Numbered from the stretch's first letter, positions 53,029 to 61,996 are shown. The stretch: 64,000 bases of DNA from Gemmiger sp. An87 (GCF_002159185.1 NZ_NFHD01000012.1:34705-98704); one strand, 5' to 3'. The notes: generated by a model not told the origin, from the letters alone. Translations and numbers: made by a program.

Positions 53029-54807
53029 GTGAACTGTTTTGATTATCCTCTGGACCCGGCCTACCTGCTGCAAAAAAAGCGCAGCCTCAAGCGCCAGCTG
53101 CTGGAGAAGCAGGGTCTGATTGAAAAGAAAGTCGCCATTATGAGCGGCAGCACCATCGGCGAGATCAAAAATATCCTGGAGCTGTTTTTGCTGGAAAACG
53201 GCATCAAGCCCACCTTCCACGAAGGCGCTTACGCGCTGTTCTATGAAAACCTGGTCTTTGACGACGGTTCGCTGAAGACCTTCGCGCCGGATGTGATCTA
53301 CATTCACACCAGCGTGCGCAACATCAAGCTTTGGCCGGACATTGCCGATGAGCCTTCCCGGGTGGAGGAAAAGCTGAATGCGGAGTACAGCCGCTTTGAG
53401 CAGGCCATCCGGGCCGCACTGGCCTTCGGCTGCCCGGTCATCGCCAACAATTTTGACCTGCCGGTCTACCGGGTAATGGGCAACCGGGAGGGCGTGGACT
53501 GCCACGGCCGGGTGCGCTTTGTACGCCAGCTGAACGAGAAGCTGGCTGCCCTGGCGGAGGCCACCCCCAACCTCTATCTGAATGACCTGGCCTACCTGCA
53601 GGCAGTACACGGCATGGACGCCTTCAGCAGCCAGACCGCCTGGTACGCCTACAAGTACGCAGTGAGCATTGACTGCATCCCCTATTTGTGCCAGAGCGTG
53701 GCCAACATCATCAAGAGCCTGCTGGGCAAGAACAAAAAGGCCCTGGCCCTGGATCTGGACAACACCCTGTGGGGCGGCATCATCGGCGACGATGGTCCCG
53801 AGGGCATCGTGATGGGCAACGAGACCCCCGCCGGTATGGCCTACGCGGAGTTCCAGAGCTACTTAAAAGAGCTATCCAAGCTGGGCATTCTTTTGAATGT
53901 GTGCAGCAAGAACGAGGAGAAAATCGCTCTGACCGGCTTCGAGCGGGCGGACACCGTACTCAAGCGGGACGACTTCCTCTGCTTCAAGGCCAACTGGGAA
54001 CCCAAGAGCCGGAACATCGCGGCCATGGCCCAGGAGATCAACATCCTGCCGGAAAGCTTCGTTTTCGTGGACGACAACCCCGCCGAGCGGGAGATCGTGC
54101 GCCAGGAGCTGCCGGGCGTGACCGTGCCCGAGCTGGGCGCACCGGAAGAGTACATCGCGGCCATCGACCGCAGCGGCTACTTTGAGGTGACCACCCTCTC
54201 GGCGGACGACAAGAAGCGCGCCAGCATGTACAAGCAGAATCTGGAGCGCGCTCAGCTGGAGCAGAGCTTCGGCGATTATAACGACTATCTGAAGAGCCTG
54301 GAGATGCACTGTGAGATCGGCGCCTTTGACGAGCCCCATGCCGAGCGCATCACCCAGCTGATCAACAAGACCAACCAGTTCAACCTGACCACCCGCCGCT
54401 ACACCGCCGCCGAGGTGGAGGGCATCATGGCCGATCCGGCTTACATCACCCTTTACGGCCGCCTGGTGGACAAGTTCGGCGACAACGGCCTGGTTACCGC
54501 CATGATTGGCCACATCCAGGGCAACGTGATGGACATCGATCTGTGGATCATGAGCTGCCGCACCTTCAAGCGTCGTCTGGAGCATGCCATGTTCGACGAG
54601 CTGGTGCGCCGCGCCGCCGCTGCCGGAGTGGAAAAGATCGTGGGCCACTACTACCCCACCGCAAAAAATTTGCTCGTTCGCGATTTTTATGCTACAATCG
54701 GTTTTGAACAAACCGCCCAGGACGACCAGGGCAACCTGACCTTCGAATTCACCGGCTTCGCGGGTTACGAGCCGCAGTGCGGTGTGATGGAGATCGAGAT
54801 CGTTTAA
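53029..54807 (+). CDS. FkbH-like HAD-IIIC acyl-ACP loading enzyme
   Basis: 592 residues. An N-terminal domain (about 1-230) of the SGNH-like type seen in FkbH proteins, the HAD domain with DLDNTLWGG (Asp242, Asp244), VCSKN and FVDDNPAER, and a C-terminal GNAT-like domain (about 430-590). FkbH proteins dephosphorylate a phosphoglycerate-type substrate and load the glyceryl unit onto an ACP; related ones act in polysaccharide decoration. The start is GTG 53029 with AAGGAGG at 9 nt. An ACP gene follows 15 nt later. Confidence 0.85.
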   Translation: MNCFDYPLDPAYLLQKKRSLKRQLLEKQGLIEKKVAIMSGSTIGEIKNILELFLLENGIKPTFHEGAYALFYENLVFDDGSLKTFAPDVIYIHTSVRNIKLWPDIADEPSRVEEKLNAEYSRFEQAIRAALAFGCPVIANNFDLPVYRVMGNREGVDCHGRVRFVRQLNEKLAALAEATPNLYLNDLAYLQAVHGMDAFSSQTAWYAYKYAVSIDCIPYLCQSVANIIKSLLGKNKKALALDLDNTLWGGIIGDDGPEGIVMGNETPAGMAYAEFQSYLKELSKLGILLNVCSKNEEKIALTGFERADTVLKRDDFLCFKANWEPKSRNIAAMAQEINILPESFVFVDDNPAEREIVRQELPGVTVPELGAPEEYIAAIDRSGYFEVTTLSADDKKRASMYKQNLERAQLEQSFGDYNDYLKSLEMHCEIGAFDEPHAERITQLINKTNQFNLTTRRYTAAEVEGIMADPAYITLYGRLVDKFGDNGLVTAMIGHIQGNVMDIDLWIMSCRTFKRRLEHAMFDELVRRAAAAGVEKIVGHYYPTAKNLLVRDFYATIGFEQTAQDDQGNLTFEFTGFAGYEPQCGVMEIEIV

Positions 54808-54822
54808 AAAGGAGTTTTTCAA

Positions 54823-55065
54823 ATGGATAAGCAGAGCATTTTTGACGCCGTACAGCAGATCTTCCGCGACAACTTCGACGACGAGGAGCTGGTGATCACC
54901 CGCGAGACCTGCGCCGACGACATCGAGGATTGGGACAGCCTGGAGCAGATCAACCTGCTGACCGCCATGGAGAAGAAGTTCGGCCTGAAGTTCAAGCTGG
55001 ACGACGTGCGCGGCCTGGAGAACGTGGGCGACCTGCTGGATCTGATCGAGCGTCTGACCGCGTAA
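54823..55065 (+). CDS. Acyl carrier protein
   Basis: 80-residue dedicated carrier with the phosphopantetheine site Ser39 (IEDWDSLEQINLL). AAAAAGGAG precedes ATG. It differs from fatty-acid ACPs (DSLD) and is paired with FkbH. Confidence 0.9.
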   Translation: MDKQSIFDAVQQIFRDNFDDEELVITRETCADDIEDWDSLEQINLLTAMEKKFGLKFKLDDVRGLENVGDLLDLIERLTA

Positions 55066-55073
55066 ATGACTAC

Positions 55074-55105
55074 AAAAGGGGCTGGGCTGCGGGCCCGGCC
55101 CCTTT
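55074..55105 (+). terminator. Terminator-like hairpin inside the acyl cassette
   Basis: AAAAGGGGC stem with GCCCCTTTT, followed by TCTGTTTG. It lies between the ACP and MaoC genes, so readthrough must be partial or there is a second promoter. Confidence 0.7.
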
Positions 55106-55142
55106 TCTGTTTGAACCCTTTTTAAAAGGAGGACATATTCCC

Positions 55143-55559
55143 ATGAACAGCTACACGTTGGCGGACATCACCCCCGGCATGACCGAGAGCTTCACTGTGA
55201 CTGTGACCGCCGAAATGATGAATGCCTTTTACGCCATCACCGGCGACAACAGCCCCATCCACATGAGCGAGGAATACGCCGCCGGGCGCGGCTACCCCGG
55301 CCGGGTGGTCTACGGGATGCTGGGCGCCAGCTTCTTTTCCACTCTGGCGGGTGTTTACCTGCCCGGCGAGCACTGCCTTTTGCACAGCGTGGAATCCAAA
55401 TTCGCCAAGCCCATCTTCATCGGCGACACCCTGACCATCACCGGCAAGGTGGACGAGGTAAACGAGGTGTTCGGCGAGATCACCATCAAGGCGACCATCA
55501 CCAATCAGGACGGCAAAAAAGTGACCCGCGGCGTCATCAAGGCGGGCGTGGCAAAATAA
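55143..55559 (+). CDS. MaoC-like (R)-enoyl hydratase
   Basis: 138-residue hot-dog hydratase with the catalytic pair Asp35 and His40 (GDNSPIH). It adds water across an enoyl thioester, or removes it from a 3-hydroxyacyl one. AAAAGGAGGACATATTCCC precedes ATG. 10 nt before the SDR gene. Confidence 0.88.
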   Translation: MNSYTLADITPGMTESFTVTVTAEMMNAFYAITGDNSPIHMSEEYAAGRGYPGRVVYGMLGASFFSTLAGVYLPGEHCLLHSVESKFAKPIFIGDTLTITGKVDEVNEVFGEITIKATITNQDGKKVTRGVIKAGVAK

Positions 55560-55569
55560 GGAGGACTTT

Positions 55570-56301
55570 ATGGGCAATGTATATCTGATCACCGGCGCTT
55601 CCAGCGATGTGGGCTGCGCGCTGATTGAGCGGCTGTATCAGGAGGGCGATATCTTCATCGCCCAGGGCGCGGGCGATCTGAAGGGTCTGGCTGAACTGTG
55701 CCAGGCGCATCCCGGGGCCATCCGCACCTACGATGTGGACCTGACCAACGAGGCGGCACTGTGCGCCTTCATCGAGGACGTGCAGAAGAACTGCCCCGCC
55801 CCCACCCATTTTGTGCATCTGCCCGCCCTGCGGGTGGTGAACACCAAATTCAAGAAGTTCGACGAGGAGCGCTTTGAGCTGGACCTGTCGGTGCAGGTGC
55901 GCAGCGCCGTTGCCCTGTGCAAGGCCTTCGTGCCCGGCATGGCCAAGGCCAAAAAGGGCCGGGTGCTGTTCATGCTCACCAGCTACCTGCTGGGCATGCC
56001 GCCCAAGAACACCGCCGCCTATGTGATGGCCAAAAGCGCCCTGGCTGGTCTGGCCAAAAGCCTGGCCGCGGATTATGCCAGCTTCGGCGTAACCGTGAAC
56101 TGCGTGGCACCCAGCATGATGGAAACCAAGTTCCTGGCCGAGACCAGTGACCTGATCGTGCAGGCCAGCGCCGAGGCCAACCCCATGGGCCGCAACGCCC
56201 GCCCCAGCGACGTGGTGCCCGCCATGGCCTTCCTTCTCAGTGACGAAGCCGGCTTCATCACCGGCGTAACTCTGCCCATCACCGGAGGCAGCGCCTTATG
56301 A
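55570..56301 (+). CDS. Short-chain dehydrogenase/reductase
   Basis: 243-residue SDR with TGASSDVG (8-15), Ser138, Tyr151 and Lys155. In this setting a 3-oxoacyl-ACP reductase (FabG-like) is likely. The NADPH-selecting Arg of FabG is not obvious. Its stop overlaps the next start by 4 nt. Confidence 0.88.
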   Translation: MGNVYLITGASSDVGCALIERLYQEGDIFIAQGAGDLKGLAELCQAHPGAIRTYDVDLTNEAALCAFIEDVQKNCPAPTHFVHLPALRVVNTKFKKFDEERFELDLSVQVRSAVALCKAFVPGMAKAKKGRVLFMLTSYLLGMPPKNTAAYVMAKSALAGLAKSLAADYASFGVTVNCVAPSMMETKFLAETSDLIVQASAEANPMGRNARPSDVVPAMAFLLSDEAGFITGVTLPITGGSAL

Positions 56302-57290
56302 GCGACTCTCTGACCCTGCGTCTGGCCCGGCCGGAGGAAGCCGAACGGGTGATCGGCTTTATCAATGAAAACTTTGACTGGAAGCTGCCGCTGGTAAACC
56401 TGCCGGAATATTTTAACTTCTACTACCGCAGCGGCGATGCGCTGCAATACGCACTGGCCGAGGAGAATGGTGAGCTGCTGGCGGTGGCTGGATACATCCG
56501 GGCCAACGAATCCCCCACGCCGGACATCTGGGTCTCGGTGTGGGTGGCGAAAAAAGGCCACAACGGTGTAGGCCTGGACCTGATGAACGCACTGCCCGAA
56601 CTGACCGGCGCCTCGGTGGTGGCCTGCAATAATATCCGGCCCAAGACCATGGCCTTTTACCGGTTCCTGGGCTGGCATGCGGACCGGGTGCCCCACTTCT
56701 ATCGGCTTTCCGGTCAGGAACACTACACCCTGGCCCGGGTGAAGGACCCCACCGTACTGCCGGTGGACGGCGACCTGACGCTGGAGCAGGTAAGCAGCCC
56801 GGAGCAGCTGGCCGAGCTGAGACTGCCCGAAACACCCCATACCCCCAAAAAGGACCTGTGGTACCTGACCCGTCGGTATTTCGCCTTCCCTCATCTTACA
56901 TACGACGTATACTGCGCCCGGGAAAACGGCGTGACGCTGGCCTGCCTTGTGGCCCGCGTGGTGGACAGCGGCTGCGGCAAGGTACTGCGCATCGTGGATT
57001 TCATCGGCCGGAACGAAACGCTCCCCCGGCTGGGCAAGGCCATTGACGGCCTGCTCCATGCCGCCGGGGCGGAATACGCCGAGTGCTATTGCGCGGGTAT
57101 TCCCGCCGAAGTATTCGCGGCAGCGGGCTTCTGCGAACGGGGCGAAGACAGCGAGAACATCCTGCCCAACTACCTGACCCCTCCCCTTTTCGAGAACACC
57201 GAATACTATTACTTCACCAATGACCCGGACCAGTTCGTGCTGTTCAAGGCGGACGGCGACCAGGACCGGCCCAATCTGACGGTGGACTGA
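56298..57290 (+). CDS. GNAT-type acyltransferase, two-domain
   Basis: 330 residues that read as two GNAT-like halves: the first (about 5-150) has VWVAKKGHNGVGLDLMNAL and NNIRPKTMAFYRFLGWHADRV; the second (about 185-330) is more divergent. It probably transfers the acyl group made by the cassette onto an amine, perhaps an amino sugar. ATGA overlap with the SDR gene. Substrate unknown. Confidence 0.7.
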   Translation: MSDSLTLRLARPEEAERVIGFINENFDWKLPLVNLPEYFNFYYRSGDALQYALAEENGELLAVAGYIRANESPTPDIWVSVWVAKKGHNGVGLDLMNALPELTGASVVACNNIRPKTMAFYRFLGWHADRVPHFYRLSGQEHYTLARVKDPTVLPVDGDLTLEQVSSPEQLAELRLPETPHTPKKDLWYLTRRYFAFPHLTYDVYCARENGVTLACLVARVVDSGCGKVLRIVDFIGRNETLPRLGKAIDGLLHAAGAEYAECYCAGIPAEVFAAAGFCERGEDSENILPNYLTPPLFENTEYYYFTNDPDQFVLFKADGDQDRPNLTVD

Positions 57291-57302
57291 ATCTTTTGCA
57301 AC

Positions 57303-57349
57303 AAAAAAGCACCGGGAATGGCATGCTTTGCCCATTCCCAGTGCTTTTT
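57303..57349. terminator. Bidirectional terminator
   Basis: AAAAAGCAC and GGGAATGG pair with CCATTCCC and GTGCTTTTT, between the acyl cassette and the flavodoxin gene. Confidence 0.85.
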
Positions 57350-57368
57350 CTTGTTGACTCAAAACGTT

Positions 57369-57872
57369 TTACGCCAGGCAGCTCTTTGCCCAGGCGGCAG
57401 CGGCTTCCAGATCGTTGGCATCCGGGTGGGCCAGCGCCGCATCGAAGTTCTCGATGAGCATTTTGTAGCGGGCATTCTCCGGCTCCTTGGCCTGCATGGC
57501 CTCGTAGCGGCTGCGCACCGCCTGAGGCATCCGGCCCTGGCACATATAGCCGCCGCCATACACCGCACCGGCGGGCAGGTTTTCCCGCACACGGGCCAGG
57601 ATCTGATCGAAGTACTGCTGACTCTGACCGAACCCTGCGGTGCCAAACAGGTAAACGGTTTTGCCCTCGGCCTGTTTCAGCAGCTGGGCCACGGTTTCAT
57701 CGCAGGTTCCCTTGTCGGTCCAGAAACCCACAAACAGCACGTCCGCCTGCAGTGCCGCCGCATCCGGCGCGCCGCAGTAGAGCAGATCCCCGGCGGGCAG
57801 CTGCCGTTCAATTGCCTCGGCCAGCTGACGGGTGTTGCCGGTTTTGCTGGAATATACAATGGAGTAACGCAT
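57369..57872 (-). CDS. bilS: Flavodoxin-family protein, BilS-like
   Basis: 167-residue FMN protein with the phosphate loop SSKTGNT (8-14) and the segment VGFWTDKGTCD, which I associate with the BilS flavodoxins found next to bilirubin reductase genes. It would pass electrons to a reductase. Here it follows a MarR gene, an order like bilQ and bilS without bilR between. The link to bilR (51 kb away) is inference; a general flavodoxin is the alternative. Confidence 0.6.
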   Translation of the reverse strand: MRYSIVYSSKTGNTRQLAEAIERQLPAGDLLYCGAPDAAALQADVLFVGFWTDKGTCDETVAQLLKQAEGKTVYLFGTAGFGQSQQYFDQILARVRENLPAGAVYGGGYMCQGRMPQAVRSRYEAMQAKEPENARYKMLIENFDAALAHPDANDLEAAAAWAKSCLA

Positions 57873-57932
57873 AGTTTTTCCTTTCCTGCATGCTTGCAGA
57901 TTGCCGCCACCCGGGCGGCGGTGATGAGTGAT

Positions 57933-58418
57933 TTATTCCTGGCAAGTTTCCTTGCGGATGGCTTTTCGCACCGGCCCGGGAGCCGATTCCATGGGAGATT
58001 TGGGCATGGGAATACCAGTCATTGCTTTTTGCAGCAGCCCTTTCAGCTGCGTCACCTCTTCCGGGCTCATGCCCTGGGTGCGCTGGGCCTCCCACTGATA
58101 AAACCACCGGCCTGCCTGAACAAAAGCCTCCCGGCCCTGTTCGGTCAGCTCCAGCACCACTGCCCGCTTATCCTGCTGGGAGCGGGTACGGGTCATAAAG
58201 CCCTGCTGCACCAGCTTTTCCACCGAACGGGTGGTATGGCCGCTGTCCGCCCCAATCACCGAGGCCAGCTCCCCCGCCGAGCAGCCCGGGTGCCGCCCCA
58301 CATACAGCAAAAAGTAAAGCAGCCCCTGAGAAAGGCCCAGCTCCTTGAGCCGCTGGGCGCAGAATTGGGTGAAGTCCCCCCGCAGAAGATTGATATAGAA
58401 CGCAAGTGTCTGTTCCAT
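57933..58418 (-). CDS. MarR-family regulator (possible BilQ)
   Basis: 161-residue winged-helix regulator (GELASVIGADSGHTTRSVEKLVQQGFMTR, RAVVLELTEQGREAF). AGGAGGAAGACGGAAC precedes ATG. It starts the transcript with the flavodoxin, so it probably represses the pair in response to a small molecule. Confidence 0.88.
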   Translation of the reverse strand: MEQTLAFYINLLRGDFTQFCAQRLKELGLSQGLLYFLLYVGRHPGCSAGELASVIGADSGHTTRSVEKLVQQGFMTRTRSQQDKRAVVLELTEQGREAFVQAGRWFYQWEAQRTQGMSPEEVTQLKGLLQKAMTGIPMPKSPMESAPGPVRKAIRKETCQE

Positions 58419-58498
58419 GTTCCGTCTTCCTCCTGTTTGATTTTCACTGACAAAATCAATTATATGAATTTATCTGCAATTGTCAAGTATTTTTTCAA

Positions 58499-58543
58499 AA
58501 AAGAGGCGCTCTCCCGTAAAACGGGAAAAGCGCCTCTTCTCTT
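58499..58543 (-). terminator. Terminator after the CcdA-TlpA gene
   Basis: AAGAGGCGCT stem with AGCGCCTCTT and an inner TCCCG/CGGGA. Confidence 0.75.
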
Positions 58544-58562
58544 CGATATCCCGATGGCAGAA

Positions 58563-59921
58563 TCAGTTCGCCCGGATACCGGTCACAGTCTGGTCAATGA
58601 TGCTGTCCATAATCTCGCGGGTCATGCTGCCCTGCAGATAACCGAACAGGTTTCCGTCGCTGTCGATCATGAAGGTGGTGGGAAAGGCCGAAATGCCGTA
58701 GTTCATCAGCACATCACCGGTGGTATCCATCAGCACCGGATAGGTGTAGCCGCCCTCCTCCAGGAAGTCTGCAATGCCGTCCGCATCCAGGGTCTCCTGG
58801 TTGAAGGGATTGTCTTCGCTTTTGGGTGCAGCCACGCCCAGGATGATCACATCGCCGGTATTTTCGCCCTGGTCCAGATACAGCTGCTGGATGTCCGGCA
58901 TTTCCTGCTTGCAGGGGCCGCACCAGGTGGCCCAGAAGTTCAGGAACACGGTCTTGCCCTTGTAGTCGGAAAGGGTATGCTCATTACCGTACTGGTCCAC
59001 CAGGGTGAAGTCCGGCGCGGCAACCACCGGGTATTCCTCTTCCTCCGGACTGCTGGCTGCGCTTTCCGGCTGACTGGATGCCTCCGATTCTGCCGATGTA
59101 CTGCTTGCCTGCGGCTGGCTTTCAGACTGGGACTCCGCCTGAGAATCGGGCTGGCTGCTGCTTACCGCCTGGGACGAGGATGCAGCAGCGCTGGAAGTGC
59201 CCACGCCGGACAGATATCCGGTGAAGCTGTTCATCCAGCCGGTGAACATCATCACGCCCATCAGAATCAGCAGCACACCGCCCGCCTTGGCAGTGTACTT
59301 GAGCCAGGAGGTATGACGGCGGAAGAAGGACAATACCTGACTGGTGAACAGCCCCACCGCCAGGAAGGGCAGTACAAAGCCCAGGGTGTACACGCCGATG
59401 AGCAAAAAGCCCTGGGTTCGGGAAGCGGAGGAACCGGCCATGACCAGGACACTGGTGAGGGCCGGGCCCACGCAGGGGGTCCAGGCAAAGCTGAAGGTGA
59501 AGCCCAGGACCAGAGCAGTAAGCGGGTTCATGCTGAACCGGTTCAGATCAAACGGCAGGCGGCGCTCCTTCTGCAGGGCGTCCACCTGCAAAAAGCCCAC
59601 CTGATACAGCCCCAGCAGGATGATCAGGATGCCGCCCAGCCGGGCCACCAATGCCCGGTTGCCACTGAGCAGCTTGCCCAGCGCCGTAAAGCCCAGGCCC
59701 AGCATAAAGAAGGCAAAGCTCACGCCCAGAATAAAAAACAGGGTGTTGCGCAGCGTAATGCGGCGGCGCTGCTTGTCGGTCAGGCTGGCGCTGGCCGTGC
59801 CGCCCGCCAGATATCCCAGATAAAGCGGCACCAGCGGCAGCACACAGGGTGAAAAAAAGCTGAGCAAGCCCTGTATAAATACCGTAAACACTGAAACACT
59901 GGTTTCCAGATTAAAGCCCAT
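58563..59921 (-). CDS. CcdA-type thiol transporter fused to TlpA-like thioredoxin
   Basis: 452 residues: six-helix CcdA/DsbD membrane domain with Cys26 (FSPC) and Cys150 (WTPC), a Ser/Gln/Glu linker (about 242-297), and an extracellular thioredoxin domain with Trp333-Cys334-Gly-Pro-Cys337. It would carry reducing power from the cytoplasm and deliver it outside from one chain. No cytochrome c genes are near, so the target is unknown. GGGAGGACC precedes ATG. Confidence 0.9.
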   Translation of the reverse strand: MGFNLETSVSVFTVFIQGLLSFFSPCVLPLVPLYLGYLAGGTASASLTDKQRRRITLRNTLFFILGVSFAFFMLGLGFTALGKLLSGNRALVARLGGILIILLGLYQVGFLQVDALQKERRLPFDLNRFSMNPLTALVLGFTFSFAWTPCVGPALTSVLVMAGSSASRTQGFLLIGVYTLGFVLPFLAVGLFTSQVLSFFRRHTSWLKYTAKAGGVLLILMGVMMFTGWMNSFTGYLSGVGTSSAAASSSQAVSSSQPDSQAESQSESQPQASSTSAESEASSQPESAASSPEEEEYPVVAAPDFTLVDQYGNEHTLSDYKGKTVFLNFWATWCGPCKQEMPDIQQLYLDQGENTGDVIILGVAAPKSEDNPFNQETLDADGIADFLEEGGYTYPVLMDTTGDVLMNYGISAFPTTFMIDSDGNLFGYLQGSMTREIMDSIIDQTVTGIRAN

Positions 59922-60145
59922 ACGCGAATGGTCCTCCCATGGTTTGAATTTGTATCAGTATAGCAAAACCGGCTATGCTGTTACTGTGGCAAAATCACAA
60001 ACAGCACGAATTTTCTCTTTTTGAGCCGCAACAACAAAAAGCAGCCCGCCTGCCTGGGGCGGGACGCCGACGATGCGAACACCGGAACGTCTCTCTCCAG
60101 GGCAGGCGGACCGCCCTGCGTTTTATTCAGATTGCCTTGCCCGGA

Positions 60146-61075
60146 TTACTTGGCAGCGCGGCGCTTGCCGGCCTTTTTCAGGTTCGGCTTGGGCGCAGGC
60201 TTCGGAGCCTCAACCGGCTTCGCAGCTTCCGCAGCCTTCTTTTCCTCGGCAGCCTTCAGGGCTTTCTGCTCCTCAGCAGCCTTCAGAGCCTTCTGCTCCT
60301 CGGCGGCCTTCAGGGCTTTCTGTTCCTCGGCAGCCTTCAGAGCCTTCTGCTCCTCGGCGGCCTTCAAGGCCTTCTGCTCTTCGGCAGCTTTCAAAGCCTT
60401 CTGCTCCTCGGCAGCTTTCAGGGCCTTGGTCTCTTCCGCAGTGGGCTCAGCCTTTTTGCGGGTAGCACGGGGCTTCTTGACGGGCTCTGCGTCCTCGGCC
60501 TTCTTGGCAGTGGTTTTCTTAGCCGCGGGCTTGCGGGTCGCGGTCTTCTTTGCGGGCTTGGCCTCCTCAGCGGGAACAGCTTCGGCCTCAGGCTCAGTCT
60601 TCTTACGGCTGGTCTTCTTGGGCTTTACTTCTTCCACAACCCACAGCTGATTATCGCCGTTCACGTCCTGCCAGATCTGCAGGCGGGCGCCATTGTCCTG
60701 GCTCATGCCCACCACATCCAGGCATTTGCCGGACAGGTTGGACTTAATCTTCACACGGCCATCGCCGGTGTTCTCCAGAACCCACAGCTGGCTGGAGCCG
60801 CTGGTGCCTTCCCACTGGTGCAGCCAGGTGCCGTCCACCACGCCGCCGGCAATCAGGTCGAGCATCTTGCCGGTGAAGCGGTTGCGAATGCGGTACACGC
60901 CTTCCCCGGCGCGCACGAACGCCCACTGCTGCCACTCTTCACCCGCGTAATCCCACAGCTGAATGGCTGCGCCATTTTCCGTGTTGAAATCCGCTACTTC
61001 AACGACCTTGCCATTTGCACTTGCAATGGTGTAGAATTTATCGGGACTGATTACCGTCTGAACCGTCTTTTTCAT
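60146..61075 (-). CDS. Ricin-type lectin protein with Lys/Ala repeat tail
   Basis: 309 residues with no signal peptide. The first 150 form a ricin B beta-trefoil with three QxW-type repeats (IQLW, QLWVLE, LQIW/QLWVVE). Residues 150-230 are Lys/Ala/Thr-rich and histone-H1-like (KPAAKKTTAKKA). Then seven copies of KALKAAEEQ (the last ends in Lys) and a basic PKP tail to GKRRAAK. The trefoil would bind sugar, the tail nucleic acid or membrane. No similar arrangement comes to mind. AAGGAGCAGCG precedes ATG. Confidence 0.8.
   Translation of the reverse strand: MKKTVQTVISPDKFYTIASANGKVVEVADFNTENGAAIQLWDYAGEEWQQWAFVRAGEGVYRIRNRFTGKMLDLIAGGVVDGTWLHQWEGTSGSSQLWVLENTGDGRVKIKSNLSGKCLDVVGMSQDNGARLQIWQDVNGDNQLWVVEEVKPKKTSRKKTEPEAEAVPAEEAKPAKKTATRKPAAKKTTAKKAEDAEPVKKPRATRKKAEPTAEETKALKAAEEQKALKAAEEQKALKAAEEQKALKAAEEQKALKAAEEQKALKAAEEQKALKAAEEKKAAEAAKPVEAPKPAPKPNLKKAGKRRAAK
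60239..60427. repeat. Seven tandem 27-bp coding repeats
   Basis: Encodes KALKAAEEQ seven times. Synonymous differences between units show the array is not a recent exact expansion. Confidence 0.85.
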
Positions 61076-61293
61076 GATGTTCGCTGCTCCTTCCTTATCT
61101 GAAACCTCAAACCAAGCCAGCCGTACGATCCTCTCTCCTCCAAAGCTGACACGTTTGCCTTTTGCTTAGTTTCTTGCCTGATTATACCATATTATTCTGC
61201 TAAAATCCAGTGGTTGCGCCCCTGCGAAGAATACTTCACAATTGCGTCAAATTTCGCCAAAGAAGGCCGCACCGCATTTCAGGAGGCTGTTTT

Positions 61294-61986
61294 ATGCAAT
61301 ATTCCGCCGTTGTTCCCGCCCGTTTTCTCAGCCGCCCCAACCGATTCATCGCCCGGGTTGAGCTGGACAATCAGGTGCTGAACGTCCATGTAAAAAACAC
61401 CGGCCGCTGTGCCGAACTGCTGCGCCCGGGCTGCACTGTTTACCTGCAGCCCGGCGGCAACCCTGCCCGCAAAACGCCCTACGACCTGATTGCCGTGGAC
61501 AAGGACGGTCTTCTGGTGAACATGGATTCCGCCGCACCCAACCAGGCGGTAGCGGAATGGCTGGCCGCAGGCGGCATCGGACCGCTGGATGAGCTGCGCG
61601 CCGAATACAAACTGGGTGCCTCCCGCTTCGACTTTTTTGCCCGCCGGGGTGAAGAAAAGATTCTGATGGAGGTAAAGGGCTGCACTTTGGAGGAAAACGG
61701 CTTTGCCCGCTTCCCGGATGCACCCACTCTGCGCGGGCTCAAGCATGTGGAGGAGCTGGCCGCACTGGCCGGTCAGGGCTGGCGCTGCTACGTGATGATC
61801 CTTCTGCAGATGGAGGGCATGAAGCAGTTCTCCCCCAACTGGTCCACCCACCCGGACTTCGGCCACGCGCTGCGCCGAGCGGTAGAGGCGGGCGTCACAC
61901 TGCTGACCTACGACTGCCGCGTCACCCCCTCCAGCCTGACGGTGAATGCCCCGATCCCTGCGGATCTGACCCCGCCGGAAAACTGA
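61294..61986 (+). CDS. sfsA: SfsA-family nuclease-like protein
   Basis: 230-residue SfsA: OB-like N-terminus (RFLSRPNRFIARVELDNQVLNVHVKNTGRC) and a PD-(D/E)XK-like core (SRFDFFARRGEEKILMEVKGCTL). Named as a sugar-fermentation stimulator in E. coli; true role unclear. CAGGAGGCTG precedes ATG 61294. Confidence 0.93.
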   Translation: MQYSAVVPARFLSRPNRFIARVELDNQVLNVHVKNTGRCAELLRPGCTVYLQPGGNPARKTPYDLIAVDKDGLLVNMDSAAPNQAVAEWLAAGGIGPLDELRAEYKLGASRFDFFARRGEEKILMEVKGCTLEENGFARFPDAPTLRGLKHVEELAALAGQGWRCYVMILLQMEGMKQFSPNWSTHPDFGHALRRAVEAGVTLLTYDCRVTPSSLTVNAPIPADLTPPEN

Positions 61987-61996
61987 TAGAAATGAA

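Noticed and set aside
60239..60427. 27-bp tandem repeats as a CRISPR array
   Set aside because: Units are contiguous with no spacers and lie in frame within a gene.
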